A stretch of 64,000 nt of DNA from Planctomycetaceae bacterium (GTDB lineage: Bacteria; Planctomycetota; Planctomycetia; Planctomycetales; Planctomycetaceae): NCBI GenBank assembly GCA_028284145.1, contig JANQSH010000056.1, forward strand, positions 1 through 64,000. The letters are read 5' to 3'. The notes beneath the pieces are model-generated. The model was not told the DNA's origin, searched no databases, and worked only from the letters and a program-made list of their open reading frames with translations. Made by a program: the position numbers and the translations under genes. Within the stretch, counting starts at the first letter, position 1, and each line of letters starts with the position of its first letter. Shown here piece after piece: positions 47,692 through 57,947 of the stretch.

Positions 47692-48213
47692 ATGCGGCGT
47701 ATTCACATCGTTGGTTTTAAGAATCATGGCAAGACTTCACTGATCGAGGATCTGATCCCTGCGTTGCTGGAGTTGGGATTGCGGGTTGGTTCCATTAAGC
47801 ATTCGCCGCATGACCACGAGCTCGATACGCCGGGAAAAGATTCCCATCGTCACCGCAAAGCTGGTGCATCGATTGTCGGGTTGATCACACGCTCGATGAA
47901 CGCCATCTTCGTGCCTGCGGATGATCAGACTGTCGGACGCAATCAGATCTATACGTCCATCGATCCAATGTTCGCCGATTGTGATCTCGTCATTGTTGAG
48001 GGAGATCAGCAGACGCTCGGATTGAAGATTGAAGTCTGGCGGGAAGGACTGGAAACGGAGCCGATTGCCAGTAATGATTCATCGATAGAGATCATCGTCA
48101 CAGACGATTGCAATTCTGACAAACTGCGAAACATCACGATGGCAACAATACGGCCTCGCTCCGACGTCGCTGGCCTCGCTGCAGCAATCAAGGAGAAGAT
48201 GGACCTTGGGTGA
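47692..48213 (+). CDS. mobB: Molybdopterin-guanine dinucleotide biosynthesis protein MobB
   Basis: A 173-residue GTP-binding protein. GFKNHGKTSL (7-16) is the MobB P-loop, and SIKHSPHDHELDTPGKDSHRHRKAGA (short parts only) is its hallmark. It supports attachment of GMP to molybdopterin, giving the bis-MGD cofactor that NarG uses. I start at the ATG at 47692 because homology begins there. Position after the nar/act genes fits the cofactor need, though the R1 repeat and the small minus-strand gene intervene, so it may have its own promoter. Its end overlaps the small CxxCH ORF. Confidence 0.93.
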   Translation: MRRIHIVGFKNHGKTSLIEDLIPALLELGLRVGSIKHSPHDHELDTPGKDSHRHRKAGASIVGLITRSMNAIFVPADDQTVGRNQIYTSIDPMFADCDLVIVEGDQQTLGLKIEVWREGLETEPIASNDSSIEIIVTDDCNSDKLRNITMATIRPRSDVAGLAAAIKEKMDLG

Positions 48214-48319
48214 CTGCTCGTCCTGTCACGCGGATGTCCGCAAGGTTTACGAAAATTTTAACGACAGCTACAAGATCGCTGAAAAACTGAAGACCGACGA
48301 GCAACTGGAAACCGCCTGA
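48206..48319 (+). CDS. Possible 37-residue CxxCH protein
   Basis: A TTG start at 48206 preceded by AAGGAG (10-nt spacer) gives a 37-codon frame that begins 8 bp inside the mobB end. The product is short: GDCSSCHADVRKVYEN, then a charged helix ending in LETA. CSSCH has the haem-c or metal-ligand form, and the codons look like real coding sequence. There is no signal peptide, so a periplasmic haem would be odd; it may be a metal-binding tag or a remnant of a larger gene. Confidence 0.4.
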   Translation: MGDCSSCHADVRKVYENFNDSYKIAEKLKTDEQLETA

Positions 48320-48396
48320 CAATGAACGGACAATCCTGACGGGGAGACTCACATTGTACGGACGGACGAAGCCCCTGTGGCATTCAACCGCTCTGC

Positions 48397-50070
48397 TTAT
48401 CGTGTCAGCGGGCGGTATTGAATGCGGTGTGGCTGGTCGGCATCCTGACCCAATCGTTCACGACGTTGGATCTCGTACATCTTGTAATTGCCTTCAAACC
48501 AGACGACCCGGCTGCCCCCTTCAAATGCCAGAATGTGCGTGGCAATGCGATCCAGAAACCAGCGATCGTGACTGACGACCACAGCACATCCGCCGAAACT
48601 CATTAATGCTTCTTCCAGGGCGCGCAACGTCTCGACATCGAGATCGTTGGTTGGTTCGTCCAACAGAATGACATTGCCGCCGGAGCGTAAGAGTTTGGCA
48701 AGATGCACCCGGTTTCGCTCCCCACCGGAAAGCTGACGAACGAATTTCTGCTGGTCCGAGCCTTTGAAATTGAATCGACCGACGTACGCGCGGGAGTGGA
48801 TTTTCGAGCCACCCACTTCAAGATTATCGACGCCGCCGGAGATCTCTTCGTAAACGGTCTTGTCCGGGTCCAGTGCATCACGGGATTGATCGACGTAGGA
48901 GAGTTCGACTGTGTCGCCAACGGTGAATGTGCCTTCATCCGGAGTCTCCTCGCCCATTAACATCCGCAGCAATGTCGTCTTGCCGGCTCCGTTGGGTCCA
49001 ATGACACCAACGATGCCGCCCCGAGGCAAATCGAAATTCAGACCCTCATAAAGCAGTCGTCCGTCATAGCCTTTGGCGACATCCTTGGCCCGGACGACAA
49101 GATCCCCCAGCGGTCGACCGGGCGCGATCTGAATATCGGCTGCACCATCACGGGTGTCGTACTCCTGCCTCGCCATTTCCTCATAGCGATCGAGTCGCGC
49201 CTTATTCCTGGTCGAACGAGCCTTGGGGCTCATGCGGACCCAGTCCAATTCGCGTTTGAGGAATTTCTGCCTGTTTGATTCCCGCTTTTCTTCCACCGCC
49301 AGACGCTTCTGCTTCTGCTCCAGCCAGGAGGAATAGTTGCCTTCAAACGGATAGCCTTCGCCCCGATCCAATTCCAAAATCCAGCCGGCCACATTATCGA
49401 GAAAATACCGATCGTGCGTGATCGCCACCACTGTGCCAGAGAAATCCTGCAGGAAACGTTCCAGCCAGGCGACCGATTCGGCATCGAGATGGTTGGTTGG
49501 TTCATCCAGCAGCAGGATGTCGGGATTGGTGAGCAGCAGACGACAGAGCGCGACCCGCCGTTTTTCACCCCCGGAAAGGTTCGTGATCTTCGCATCCCCG
49601 GGCGGAAGCCGCATGGCGTCGGAGGCCAGTTCCAAAGTGCGATCCAGTTCCCACAGGTTGCCCGCGTCGATTTTGTCCTGAAACTTCGCCTGGTCTTCGA
49701 GTACCTTTTCCATCTCTTCCGGAGACAGGTCTTCACCCAGCTTCATATTGAGTTCGTTGTAAGTGTCAAGAATCGCCCGCGACTCACTCACCGCATCCTG
49801 CACGGCATCGTCGACCGTCTCAAATCCTTCGAGTCGTGGTTCCTGTGGGAAATAACCGATCTTGATATTCCTGGCCGGCTGGACGGTGCCCATGAAATCC
49901 CTGTCCTCGCCCGCCATAATCCTCAAGAGCGTACTTTTGCCAGCTCCGTTGTCTCCCAGCACGCCGATTTTCGCGCCGGGGAAAAAGGCCAGCCAGATGT
50001 CTTTGAGAACTTCCTTCTCGTCATATATCCGGGTCAGACCCTCGATGGTCATAATGTATTGTCGGCTCAT
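48397..50070 (-). CDS. ettA: Energy-dependent translational throttle protein EttA (ABC-F)
   Basis: A 557-residue ABC-F protein with two ATP-binding cassettes. The Walker A motifs are GDNGAGKST and GPNGAGKTT. The signature motifs are [11 protein letters not shown] and [11 protein letters not shown], and the Walker B segments [15 protein letters not shown] and [15 protein letters not shown] mark the ABC-F type. EttA binds the ribosomal E site and adjusts elongation to ATP/ADP. It is cytosolic, with no membrane domain. Start at the ATG at 50070, with AGAGAT upstream. The R2 repeat lies upstream. Confidence 0.95.
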   Translation of the reverse strand: MSRQYIMTIEGLTRIYDEKEVLKDIWLAFFPGAKIGVLGDNGAGKSTLLRIMAGEDRDFMGTVQPARNIKIGYFPQEPRLEGFETVDDAVQDAVSESRAILDTYNELNMKLGEDLSPEEMEKVLEDQAKFQDKIDAGNLWELDRTLELASDAMRLPPGDAKITNLSGGEKRRVALCRLLLTNPDILLLDEPTNHLDAESVAWLERFLQDFSGTVVAITHDRYFLDNVAGWILELDRGEGYPFEGNYSSWLEQKQKRLAVEEKRESNRQKFLKRELDWVRMSPKARSTRNKARLDRYEEMARQEYDTRDGAADIQIAPGRPLGDLVVRAKDVAKGYDGRLLYEGLNFDLPRGGIVGVIGPNGAGKTTLLRMLMGEETPDEGTFTVGDTVELSYVDQSRDALDPDKTVYEEISGGVDNLEVGGSKIHSRAYVGRFNFKGSDQQKFVRQLSGGERNRVHLAKLLRSGGNVILLDEPTNDLDVETLRALEEALMSFGGCAVVVSHDRWFLDRIATHILAFEGGSRVVWFEGNYKMYEIQRRERLGQDADQPHRIQYRPLTR

Positions 50071-50199
50071 AGTTGATCTCTTAACTGGGTGCGTCTGTTT
50101 TACTTGATTGTTTCGTGGTATGGATCAGCGGCTGCTTCTGCGGCCCCTTTTGGATGCCGAAACGTGGGATACAGTGATAGCGAAACCGTACAGCAAAGT

Positions 50200-50520
50200 C
50201 CGTCATTCCCACACGGTGTGAAATCTAGAGCAGTTTACCTTTTCGTGTGACGGATTTCGCTCGTGGGAGCCTACAATTGTAGACCGAACTGCGTCCATCG
50301 CGCCACGAAGGAGCGCAACACGCTCTAATGTGGGGGGGGAATCCACTCTTGTTTTTGGATATCCGCCTGTGCGGGTATGCCTTGTCCTTCCTGGTATGAC
50401 TTGCTTCATTCTTGTAACCACGCTTGTTAAGCCGTGGCGTGACCGGTATTCGATCCTCGTTCTCACGGACATGGTTACAAAAACTCTTTCGCGTGCTTCG
50501 TGGTTTTTTCATCGAAAAAA
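50200..50520 (+). repeat. R2 repeat, copy a (interrupted by R1 copy F)
   Basis: Aligns with R2 copy b at 59089-59298: GGTGTGAAATC on the left, then (after the R1 insertion) ATGTGGGGGGGG, AATCCACTCTT, TTTTGGATATCCGCCTG, CTTGTCCTTCCTGGTATG, TTGTAACCACGCTTGTTAAG and CTCTTTCGCGTGCTTCG. R1 copy F sits between 50226 and 50327. The region lies between ettA and carB and has no gene. Confidence 0.75.
50226..50327 (+). repeat. R1 intergenic repeat, copy F (inserted in R2, TA duplicated)
   Basis: The clearest R1 copy: TAGAGCAGTTTACC at the left, GCTCTA at the right, with TA at both outer ends. The flanks AAATC and ATGTGGGG are adjacent in the uninterrupted R2 copy b as AAATC-CA-ATGTGGGG, consistent with an insertion at TA with TA duplication. 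The inner ends GAGC/GCTC are terminal inverted repeats. Confidence 0.85.
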
Positions 50521-50617
50521 CGTCAGGGAGGCCACTTCCCCACAGAATTGATGCGGCCAGTATGTTCTCTGTGGGTTGCACTTCATTTCACCCACCCCTG
50601 CGAAAACATCGCTCAGA

Positions 50618-53600
50618 TCACGAAGGCGTGTTAATGGACTCAGCCCATTCCTGCAATGACCGTACTCGGGCATCCGGATTCTCTGCCCGGGCTTCCAACG
50701 CCCGCACGACTGCGATGCAACCAGGAATTGTTGTCACGCAGGGTACACCATGCTGCACCGCGCCGGCCCGAATTTTGCCTTCATCGGTTCGGGCTCCTTT
50801 GCCGCTGGGCGTATTCAAAATGAACTGCACATCTCCGTTGGCCATCCGGTCCAACAGGTTGGGCCGACCTTCCTGTACCTTTTTGACGGTTTCCGCTTCG
50901 ATGCCCGCTTCCCGCAATGCCTCGGCTGTGCCGGATGTCGCCAGAATATGAAACCCGAGCGATTGCAGCGACCGTGCCGGTTCGATAATGGCGTCTTTCC
51001 GCCCACGGGCCATGCTGATGAAGACATTCCCCTGATACGGGAGATCGTTGCCAGCGGCAACCTGGCTTTTGGCAAAGGCGAGTGAAAACCGGTCATCAAT
51101 CCCCATCACTTCACCAGTGGAACGCATTTCCGGTCCGAGAATAATATCCACTCCCGAAAATCGGGAGAATGGGAAGACCGACTCTTTGACGGAATAATGT
51201 TCGGGAAGAATCTGTTGGGTGAAGCCCTGCTCTGTCAGGCTGACACCCGCCATCACCTTGGCCGCAATTTTCGCTAACGACTTGCCGATCGCCTTGGAAA
51301 CAAACGGAGCGGTCCGGCTGGCACGCGGGTTCACTTCCAGAATGTAAACCAGATTTGTCGCCTCTCCAGCCGACACAGACACGTCAAAATTCTCAACCCG
51401 TTTGACCGCGAACTGGATATTCATCAACCCGCGAACCTGTAACTCCCGAGCGAGTGCATAAGTCGCATCGCAAATTGCCTGGATGACTGGTTCGGGCAGC
51501 GAATGCGGTGGCAAAGTGCAGGCGGAATCGCCCGAATGGACACCCGCTTCTTCAATATGTTCCATCACGCCGCCAACGACCGTAATCTCGCCATCCGAAA
51601 CAGCATCGACATCCACTTCGATCGCATCTTCCAGAAACTTGTCGATCAGCACCGGCTTGTTGGGCGAGACATCGACCGCCTCGCTCATGTATTTGACGAG
51701 CGAATTTTCGTCGTAGCAGATTTCCATCGCCCGCCCCCCGAGTACATAACTCGGTCGAACGAGAACGGGATATTCAATTCGCTTGGCAACGGCTCGGGCG
51801 GATTCAGTGTTGGTCGCAATGCCGTTGGGGGGCTGATGGAGATTCAGCTTATTCAGGATGGCTTGAAATCGTTCCCGGTCTTCCGCCGCGTCGATCATGT
51901 CGGGACTGGTGCCGATGATATTCACGCCGGCCGCTTCGAGTCCCTTCGCAAGATTCAGCGGAGTCTGCCCGCCAAACTGCACAATCACACCTTCCGGTTC
52001 CAACCGGTCGCAGATGTTGAGGACATCTTCGGTCGTCAACGGTTCAAAGAAGAGCAGATCGGACGTATCGTAGTCTGTCGAAACGGTCTCCGGGTTGGAG
52101 TTGACCATGATACTCTCGATACCGAGTTCGCGTAACGCAAACGCGGCCTGGCAACAGCAGTAGTCGAATTCAATTCCCTGCCCAATGCGGTTCGGCCCGC
52201 CACCCAGAATCATAATCCGACGCTGGTCACTCTTGCCGGGTGCTTCATTCTCTTCTTCGTAGGTCGAGTAGTAGTATGGTGTGCAGGCTTCAAACTCGGC
52301 CGCGCAGGTATCGACCTGTTTGAAAGTCGCGACGACGCCCAGACTCTTGCGATGATTCCGCACATCCAATTCAGTGCAGTCCCACCAACCCGCCATTTGC
52401 TGGTCGGAAAAACCGGCTTGCTTGGCGCGCTTGAGAAGAGAGGCATCGGCATCCTTGAGTCGGGCCACCGCCCGGATCTCGTTTTCCAATTCGACGAGCC
52501 CGCGAAGATGGTTGAGGAACCAGGGATCGATGTAACTCAACTCATTTATCTCTTCGACTGATATCCCGGACTTGAACGCGTAGCGAAGGTAGAGGATTCG
52601 GTCGTCGGTGGGAGTGGAGAGTTTCTGCCGAATCTCTTCCGGGCTGGGTTGTTGATCGGTTCCCCAAAGATCTTTGGCCCCGCCACCCAAACCAAAGTGA
52701 CCGATTTCCAATCCCCGCAGCGCTTTCTGGAACGATTCCTTGAAGGTTCGACCGATCGCCATTGTCTCGCCGACTGATTTCATCTGGATGGTGAGCGTGG
52801 AATCGGCCTCAGGGAATTTCTCGAACGTCCAACGCGGGAATTTGGTGACAACGTAATCGATGGTCGGCTCAAAACAGGCGAGTGTCTCACGGGTGATGTC
52901 GTTGGGAATTTCGTTGAGGGAATAACCAACCGCGAGCTTGGCTGCAATTTTCGCAATTGGGAAACCAGTGGCTTTTGAGGCCAGTGCGCTGGAACGACTG
53001 ACGCGCGGGTTCATCTCGATAATGACCATCCGGCCAGTCTTCGGGTGAATCGCAAATTGCACGTTCGAGCCGCCTGTCTCAACACCGATCTCGCGCATGC
53101 AGGCAATCGTCGCGTCACGCATCCGCTGGTATTCCTTATCGGTCAGCGTTTGTGCCGGGGCAACGGTGATGGAATCTCCCGTATGCACACCCATCGGATC
53201 GAGGTTCTCGATGGCGCAAATAATGACGACGTTGTCATTGCAGTCGCGCATCACCTCCATCTCATATTCTTTCCAGCCAATGATCGACTCTTCCAGCAGT
53301 ACTTCGTGAACCGGTGAGAGTTCCAGACCATGACGGACTTTTGCTTCAAATTCGTCCTTGTTCCAGGCGACACCACCACCGCTCCCCCCCAAAGTGTAAC
53401 TTGCGCGAATGATGACCGGCAGATTGACTTCGCGTAATGCGGCACGGGCCTCTTCCATGTTGTGGACGGTCGCGCTACGAGGGACATCCAACCCGATTTT
53501 GACCATTGCTTTTTTGAATGCTTCTCGCTCTTCCGCCTTGGCAATCACGTCTTCCCGGGCACCAATCATCTCCACGCCGAGTTGATCGAGAATGCCGCGG

Positions 53601-53911
53601 CGAGCCAAATCCATCGCCGTGTTCAGTCCGGTTTGTCCGCCAAGCGTCGGCAGCAAGGCATCCGGCTTTTCCTTTTCAATGATTTTTTGGACGTATTGCC
53701 AGGTGATCGGCTCGATATATGTGCGATCAGCTGTGTTGGGATCGGTCATAATGGTGGCGGGGTTGGAATTGACCAACACCACTTTATAGCCTTCTTCCCG
53801 CAACGCCTTGCAAGCCTGGGTGCCGGAGTAGTCGAATTCGCAGGCCTGACCAATAACAATCGGACCGGAACCGATAATGAGAATTTTGTGAATGTCGTCG
53901 CGGCGTGGCAC
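50618..53911 (-). CDS. carB: Carbamoyl-phosphate synthase large subunit CarB
   Basis: A 1097-residue enzyme. It begins [19 protein letters not shown], the family N-terminus, and has two ATP-grasp halves (about 1-540 and 560-940) and a C-terminal methylglyoxal-synthase-like allosteric domain (about 945-1080, [16 protein letters not shown]). It makes carbamoyl phosphate for arginine and pyrimidines. GTG start at 53911, GAGGAAG upstream. No carA is in the window. It lies head-to-head with fbaA across a 485-bp gap. Confidence 0.97.
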   Translation of the reverse strand: MPRRDDIHKILIIGSGPIVIGQACEFDYSGTQACKALREEGYKVVLVNSNPATIMTDPNTADRTYIEPITWQYVQKIIEKEKPDALLPTLGGQTGLNTAMDLARRGILDQLGVEMIGAREDVIAKAEEREAFKKAMVKIGLDVPRSATVHNMEEARAALREVNLPVIIRASYTLGGSGGGVAWNKDEFEAKVRHGLELSPVHEVLLEESIIGWKEYEMEVMRDCNDNVVIICAIENLDPMGVHTGDSITVAPAQTLTDKEYQRMRDATIACMREIGVETGGSNVQFAIHPKTGRMVIIEMNPRVSRSSALASKATGFPIAKIAAKLAVGYSLNEIPNDITRETLACFEPTIDYVVTKFPRWTFEKFPEADSTLTIQMKSVGETMAIGRTFKESFQKALRGLEIGHFGLGGGAKDLWGTDQQPSPEEIRQKLSTPTDDRILYLRYAFKSGISVEEINELSYIDPWFLNHLRGLVELENEIRAVARLKDADASLLKRAKQAGFSDQQMAGWWDCTELDVRNHRKSLGVVATFKQVDTCAAEFEACTPYYYSTYEEENEAPGKSDQRRIMILGGGPNRIGQGIEFDYCCCQAAFALRELGIESIMVNSNPETVSTDYDTSDLLFFEPLTTEDVLNICDRLEPEGVIVQFGGQTPLNLAKGLEAAGVNIIGTSPDMIDAAEDRERFQAILNKLNLHQPPNGIATNTESARAVAKRIEYPVLVRPSYVLGGRAMEICYDENSLVKYMSEAVDVSPNKPVLIDKFLEDAIEVDVDAVSDGEITVVGGVMEHIEEAGVHSGDSACTLPPHSLPEPVIQAICDATYALARELQVRGLMNIQFAVKRVENFDVSVSAGEATNLVYILEVNPRASRTAPFVSKAIGKSLAKIAAKVMAGVSLTEQGFTQQILPEHYSVKESVFPFSRFSGVDIILGPEMRSTGEVMGIDDRFSLAFAKSQVAAGNDLPYQGNVFISMARGRKDAIIEPARSLQSLGFHILATSGTAEALREAGIEAETVKKVQEGRPNLLDRMANGDVQFILNTPSGKGARTDEGKIRAGAVQHGVPCVTTIPGCIAVVRALEARAENPDARVRSLQEWAESINTPS

Positions 53912-54396
53912 GATGCATCTTCCTCAACTGGTGAGCAGAAACGGTATGACAAAAGGGCGAAATGCGGGTGCGTGGTGTGCAGAAAATCTCGCGACCAATC
54001 GGCGTGCGCAGCGCAAATCTTTACGACCATATCATGTTGCAGAAACGTTTCAAGGCTGCCGGAATCGTTCGCCAGAATTCGATTGACAGAGCAGATCAGC
54101 CAACCCGCAAATCTTCGCAAAATTGTGATAAATCACGATCGCTCGATGGGTTGTCGTCTGCAGCATTCCTGCTTCGATCGTCACTTGAATGGCCCAACCA
54201 AAGGTGGTAAGAACGAAGACATGAGATGGCCCATTCGCCAGCGGCTCTTTTCGAAAACTTGCCCGGTTTTACCTTGCAAACAATCAGCAAGATAACTGCT
54301 CCGCTGCCATGAACGCAGTGACATTGTGGCGATGCTCCGCCCACTCCAACCCCGCACTCAACAGACATTCACTCTAACTGAACAGGATACAAACCG
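53912..54396. other. Divergent intergenic region between carB and fbaA
   Basis: 485 bp that must hold both promoters. TTGACA occurs at 54083-54088 but has no good -10 hexamer at the right spacing. Small open frames here have no protein character. No repeat or hairpin was recognised. Confidence 0.4.
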
Positions 54397-55428
54397 ATGC
54401 CCATTGCAACTCCCGAACAGTACCGCAACATGCTCGACGCCGCCCAGAAAGGCAACTACGCCTACCCGGCAATCAATGTCTCCAGCATGGTCACCGCGAA
54501 CGCGGCTCTGAAAGGCTTCGCCGACAAGAAATCGGATGGCATCATTCAGGTCTCCACTGGGGCCGGCAAATTCGCTTCGGGCCTGGGTGTGGGGAATATG
54601 GTGGAAGGAGCCGTCTCGCTGGCGGATCATGTTCAGCGAATGGCGGCCAGGTACGATGTGCTGATCGCTCTGCATACCGATCACTGTCCCCCCAAAAACG
54701 TCGATGACTTTCTCATCCCGCTGATTGAAGAGTCGGAACGCCGTGTCGCCGATGGGCAGCTTCCGTTGTTCAACAGCCACATGGTCGATGCCTCGAATCT
54801 GCCGCTGAAGGACAACCTCGATCTTTGCGTTCCGTTGTACGAACGAATGGCGAAAATCGGTCAGATGATTGAAGTCGAAGCAGGTGTTGTGGGTGGCGAA
54901 GAAGATGGTGCCGCCGGCAGCGAGGACACACCGGAAGAACACCTTTACACCACGCCGGAAGACATGGTGGAAGTTTATCGTCGAATGAAGGATATCGATG
55001 GCGTCTACATGTTCGCTGCCACCTTTGGTAACGTGCATGGCCATTACAAGCCGGGGGCAGTGAAACTGGAACCAACCATTCTGCGTGATGGCCAGGAGGC
55101 CATCAAAAAGGAATATGGTGACGATGCGTTGTTCCATCTGGTGTTCCACGGCGGTTCCGGTTCGCCGCAGGAACAGATCCGCGAAACACTGGATTACGGC
55201 GTGATCAAGATGAATGTCGATACCGACTGCCAGTACGCCTTCAGTCGGTCCATCGCGGATCACTGCTTCCGCAAATACGACGAGATCATGATGGTTGATG
55301 GTGGCATCGGAAACAAAAAGACTGGCTACGATCCCCGAGTCTACCTCAAAGGTGCCGAGCAATCGATGGCCGACCGCGTGGGAGTCGCCTGCGACGACCT
55401 GCAATCCAGCGGAAAGTCGATCGCCTGA
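54397..55428 (+). CDS. fbaA: Class II fructose-bisphosphate aldolase
   Basis: A 343-residue zinc-dependent aldolase. LIALHTDHCPP has the zinc-ligand His pair, TFGNVHGHYKPG and HLVFHGGSGSP are the other metal/phosphate sites, and INVSSMVTANAAL is the N-terminal substrate segment. It cleaves fructose-1,6-bisphosphate to DHAP and glyceraldehyde 3-phosphate in glycolysis and gluconeogenesis. Start at the ATG at 54397. A hairpin of 5 bp (CCGAT..ATCGG) follows the stop without a T-run. Confidence 0.95.
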   Translation: MPIATPEQYRNMLDAAQKGNYAYPAINVSSMVTANAALKGFADKKSDGIIQVSTGAGKFASGLGVGNMVEGAVSLADHVQRMAARYDVLIALHTDHCPPKNVDDFLIPLIEESERRVADGQLPLFNSHMVDASNLPLKDNLDLCVPLYERMAKIGQMIEVEAGVVGGEEDGAAGSEDTPEEHLYTTPEDMVEVYRRMKDIDGVYMFAATFGNVHGHYKPGAVKLEPTILRDGQEAIKKEYGDDALFHLVFHGGSGSPQEQIRETLDYGVIKMNVDTDCQYAFSRSIADHCFRKYDEIMMVDGGIGNKKTGYDPRVYLKGAEQSMADRVGVACDDLQSSGKSIA

Positions 55429-55482
55429 TACCGATTCGTATCGGGGCCAAATCCAATTGGCAGCTATAGCCGAAAGATCGGA

Positions 55483-55950
55483 TCAGGAACACAGCAGTTC
55501 CTGCAGGAAATTTGCCGCTGCTTCATAAATGCCGGGGGATTGGCTTTCTCTCGGGCCGGCGACATTTAACACCGCAACATCGTTTGCTTTGCACCAGTCA
55601 CAAATATCGTCCACGCTCTGTATCCCGGGCAATTTTCCGGCCACGAAATAAACCAGGCAAGGCTTGTCCATTTTTTTTGCACAGGTGATGGTCAACGCCG
55701 TACCGCCCGTTGGCTTCGTACGTGAGAGAATCAGCGTACCGTCAGAGTCGGCAACGTTTCGTTCGGTGCGGACGGAATAGTCGAATTCGTGAGTTTCCTG
55801 TAACGGATAGCGATCTTCAATTGGGCCATCTTCGGCGCGGCGACCCTTCGGACACCAGCCACCACACGGGATGCCCAACTTCAAAGCGACATCCAGAGCG
55901 GCCCGATCGACACCTGTCTGACCGCCGGAAACAATCCGCTCAATCGGCAA
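55483..55950 (-). CDS. Putative molybdenum carrier / YpsA-related protein
   Basis: A 155-residue protein of a Rossmann-type family annotated as molybdenum carrier protein (YpsA-like). [15 protein letters not shown] and [17 protein letters not shown] are its signature nucleotide-binding segments. The actual ligand is not established. It sits converging with fbaA and is followed on the same strand by dcd. A link to the NarG cofactor is possible but speculative. Confidence 0.8.
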   Translation of the reverse strand: MPIERIVSGGQTGVDRAALDVALKLGIPCGGWCPKGRRAEDGPIEDRYPLQETHEFDYSVRTERNVADSDGTLILSRTKPTGGTALTITCAKKMDKPCLVYFVAGKLPGIQSVDDICDWCKANDVAVLNVAGPRESQSPGIYEAAANFLQELLCS

Positions 55951-55982
55951 ACGGAATTCCTGTATTGGCTGAAACTGGTCCC

Positions 55983-56552
55983 CTATCGTCCGTTCTCCTG
56001 ACCGAATGCCAGACGCATTTGCGGGTCAGCCTCTTTATGCACTTCCTTAAAAAACAGGCTCGGCTGAATGTCTTCGTTGTTCTGGTACTTGTCGCTGTTG
56101 TATTCGGTGATTTCGCCCTGCACAGTGTGATAGGAAATCTGGCAGATGGGCGTGCCGGGGTAGATCCTCACAGGTTGGACGGCAGAAAGTTCGAGTGTCC
56201 AATATCCGGAAAAGCCGATATCCCCAAACCCGCCGGAGACCTGTAACGCCAGGCCCAGACGCGCGACGGACGACCGCCCCTCAACCATCGGCACAAGGTT
56301 GTGCGTCTCGGTCCGTTCTTTTGTGCGGGCGAGGTACAGCTGGTTGGGCTGCAAAATGTATCCCTCTTCGGGGATGGTGTACCGGCGATAGCGGTTTGGC
56401 CGGTTCATGTCGAGGACAATTTCCTCGTAGACAATCAACTCATCATGCAGGCGAAGATTGTAGCTGTTGGGGTTGAGCAGGCTCTCGTCAAACGGTTCAA
56501 TCTGGATGTCACCGCCCAGACGAGACTGGATTTCCGCGCCGGTGAGAATCAT
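55983..56552 (-). CDS. dcd: dCTP deaminase
   Basis: A 189-residue enzyme of the dCTP deaminase/dUTPase fold. [22 protein letters not shown] and the catalytic-region WTLELSA are recognisable, together with [10 protein letters not shown]. It converts dCTP to dUTP. The usual IDPGF segment reads FGDIGFSG, a mild departure. Start at the ATG at 56552, where homology begins ([12 protein letters not shown]). Confidence 0.9.
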   Translation of the reverse strand: MILTGAEIQSRLGGDIQIEPFDESLLNPNSYNLRLHDELIVYEEIVLDMNRPNRYRRYTIPEEGYILQPNQLYLARTKERTETHNLVPMVEGRSSVARLGLALQVSGGFGDIGFSGYWTLELSAVQPVRIYPGTPICQISYHTVQGEITEYNSDKYQNNEDIQPSLFFKEVHKEADPQMRLAFGQENGR

Positions 56553-56719
56553 CGAGGTGCAACACCTGGAGATGCATTTTTGATGGAGAAAGCGAGCGAA
56601 TCGACACCCACACATTAAACCGCCCGGCAAATGGTTTCAACGGTTGTGCGGTGGAAATCATTCCGGAAGCGCAAACTGACGAAAAAACGTCGGCAAACAG
56701 CACCCGTAAATGGTTGAGG

Positions 56720-57742
56720 TCAGGCAAAACTTTCGATGCCATGATACTCGCGATACCACTGGACAAACCGTTCGATGCCGGTTTCGATCGGCGTGTTGGG
56801 ACGGAAATCGACATCGCGAACCAGTGCATCGACATCCGCAAACGTTGCCTGTACATCCCCCGGTTGAATGGGCATCATGTTCCTGATCGCCAGTTTTCCC
56901 ACATGTTTTTCGATCTGTTCGATGACGTACATCAATTCCACGGGCTGGTTGTTGCCAATGTTGTACACGCGATATGGCGCCTGGCTGCTGGCAGGATTGG
57001 GCATATCAGACGACCAGTTTTCATCCGGCGTCGGGATATTCGCGGCTGTGTTCTGAATGCCGGTTACGATATCGTCGATGTAGGTAAAATCCCGCTGCAT
57101 GTTGCCGTTGTTGTAGACGTCGATTGGTTCGCCATGCGAAACTTTCCGCGTAAAGATATACATCGCCATATCGGGCCGCCCCCACGGGCCATATACGGTG
57201 AAAAACCGCAAACCGGTGGTTGGCAGTCCGTAAAGATGACTGTAGGTGTGGGCCATCAATTCGTTCGCCTTCTTCGTCGCCGCGTACAGACTGATCGGAT
57301 GGTCGACGTTGTGTTCGACGGCGAAGGGCAGGAGAGTATTCGATCCGTATACCGAACTGGAAGAGGCATAAACCAGGTGTTTCACCTGAGTATGTCGACA
57401 CCCTTCGAGAACATTCACGAACGCCACCAGATTGCTGTCAACGTATGCATGCGGATTGGTAAGCGAATATCGCACGCCCGCTTGTGCAGCCAGATGGATG
57501 ACGGTCGTAAGGGACTCACGATCAAACAGATCGGCAACCTTGTCCCGATCGGCCAGGTCGAAATGGTGAAAGGAAAACTCGGCCTGCGATTCCAGTTGAG
57601 CCAGCCGATCTCGCTTCAGTTGAACCTCGTAATAGTCGTTCAGGCTGTCAACGCCGATCACTCCCGCCCCCTCCGCCAGGTAACGCCGGCAGACGTGAAA
57701 ACCGATGAATCCGGCAGCACCTGTGACCAGAATGCGGCTCAT
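56720..57742 (-). CDS. NAD-dependent nucleotide-sugar epimerase (UDP-glucuronate 4-epimerase-like)
   Basis: A 340-residue extended SDR. GAAGFIGFHVCRRYL binds NAD(H), DSLNDYYEVQLKRDRL is typical of UDP-glucuronate 4-epimerases, and ASSSVYG with YAATKKANE gives the Ser/Tyr/Lys set. It interconverts UDP-glucuronate and UDP-galacturonate. The ATG at 57742 has AGGAAG 8 nt upstream. It is next to UDP-glucuronate decarboxylase, which uses the same precursor; an R2 fragment is between them. Confidence 0.9.
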   Translation of the reverse strand: MSRILVTGAAGFIGFHVCRRYLAEGAGVIGVDSLNDYYEVQLKRDRLAQLESQAEFSFHHFDLADRDKVADLFDRESLTTVIHLAAQAGVRYSLTNPHAYVDSNLVAFVNVLEGCRHTQVKHLVYASSSSVYGSNTLLPFAVEHNVDHPISLYAATKKANELMAHTYSHLYGLPTTGLRFFTVYGPWGRPDMAMYIFTRKVSHGEPIDVYNNGNMQRDFTYIDDIVTGIQNTAANIPTPDENWSSDMPNPASSQAPYRVYNIGNNQPVELMYVIEQIEKHVGKLAIRNMMPIQPGDVQATFADVDALVRDVDFRPNTPIETGIERFVQWYREYHGIESFA

Positions 57743-57867
57743 GACGGGTTCTTCCTGTTCAAAACCTGCTCGATGCAATCGTCAAGCGTGGCTACCAGTT
57801 TCAATCAACAGTTGCAGGGCAGGAGCCTCCCTGCCGTTCCTTCGCGAATCGTCATGGCTGGAAATAA

Positions 57868-57932
57868 AGTCGTCCCTGCGCAGGCGGGTATCCAGAAAAA
57901 AGTGTGGATTCCCACCTTCATGGAAATGACGG
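57868..57932 (-). repeat. R2 repeat, copy c (fragment, inverted)
   Basis: A minus-strand fragment of R2 covering GTGGGAATCCACACTTTTTTC and CTGGATACCCGCCTGCGCAGG (read on the minus strand). This part of R2 looks like a common extragenic palindromic repeat (GGATACCCGCCTGCGCGG). Confidence 0.65.
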
Positions 57933-57947
57933 AATTCAAACGAACGA

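Noticed and set aside
53912-54396. TTGACA at 54083 as a promoter for carB or fbaA
   Set aside because: No acceptable -10 element 16-18 bp downstream on that strand.
55429-55445. Hairpin after fbaA as an intrinsic terminator
   Set aside because: Only five base pairs and no following T-run.
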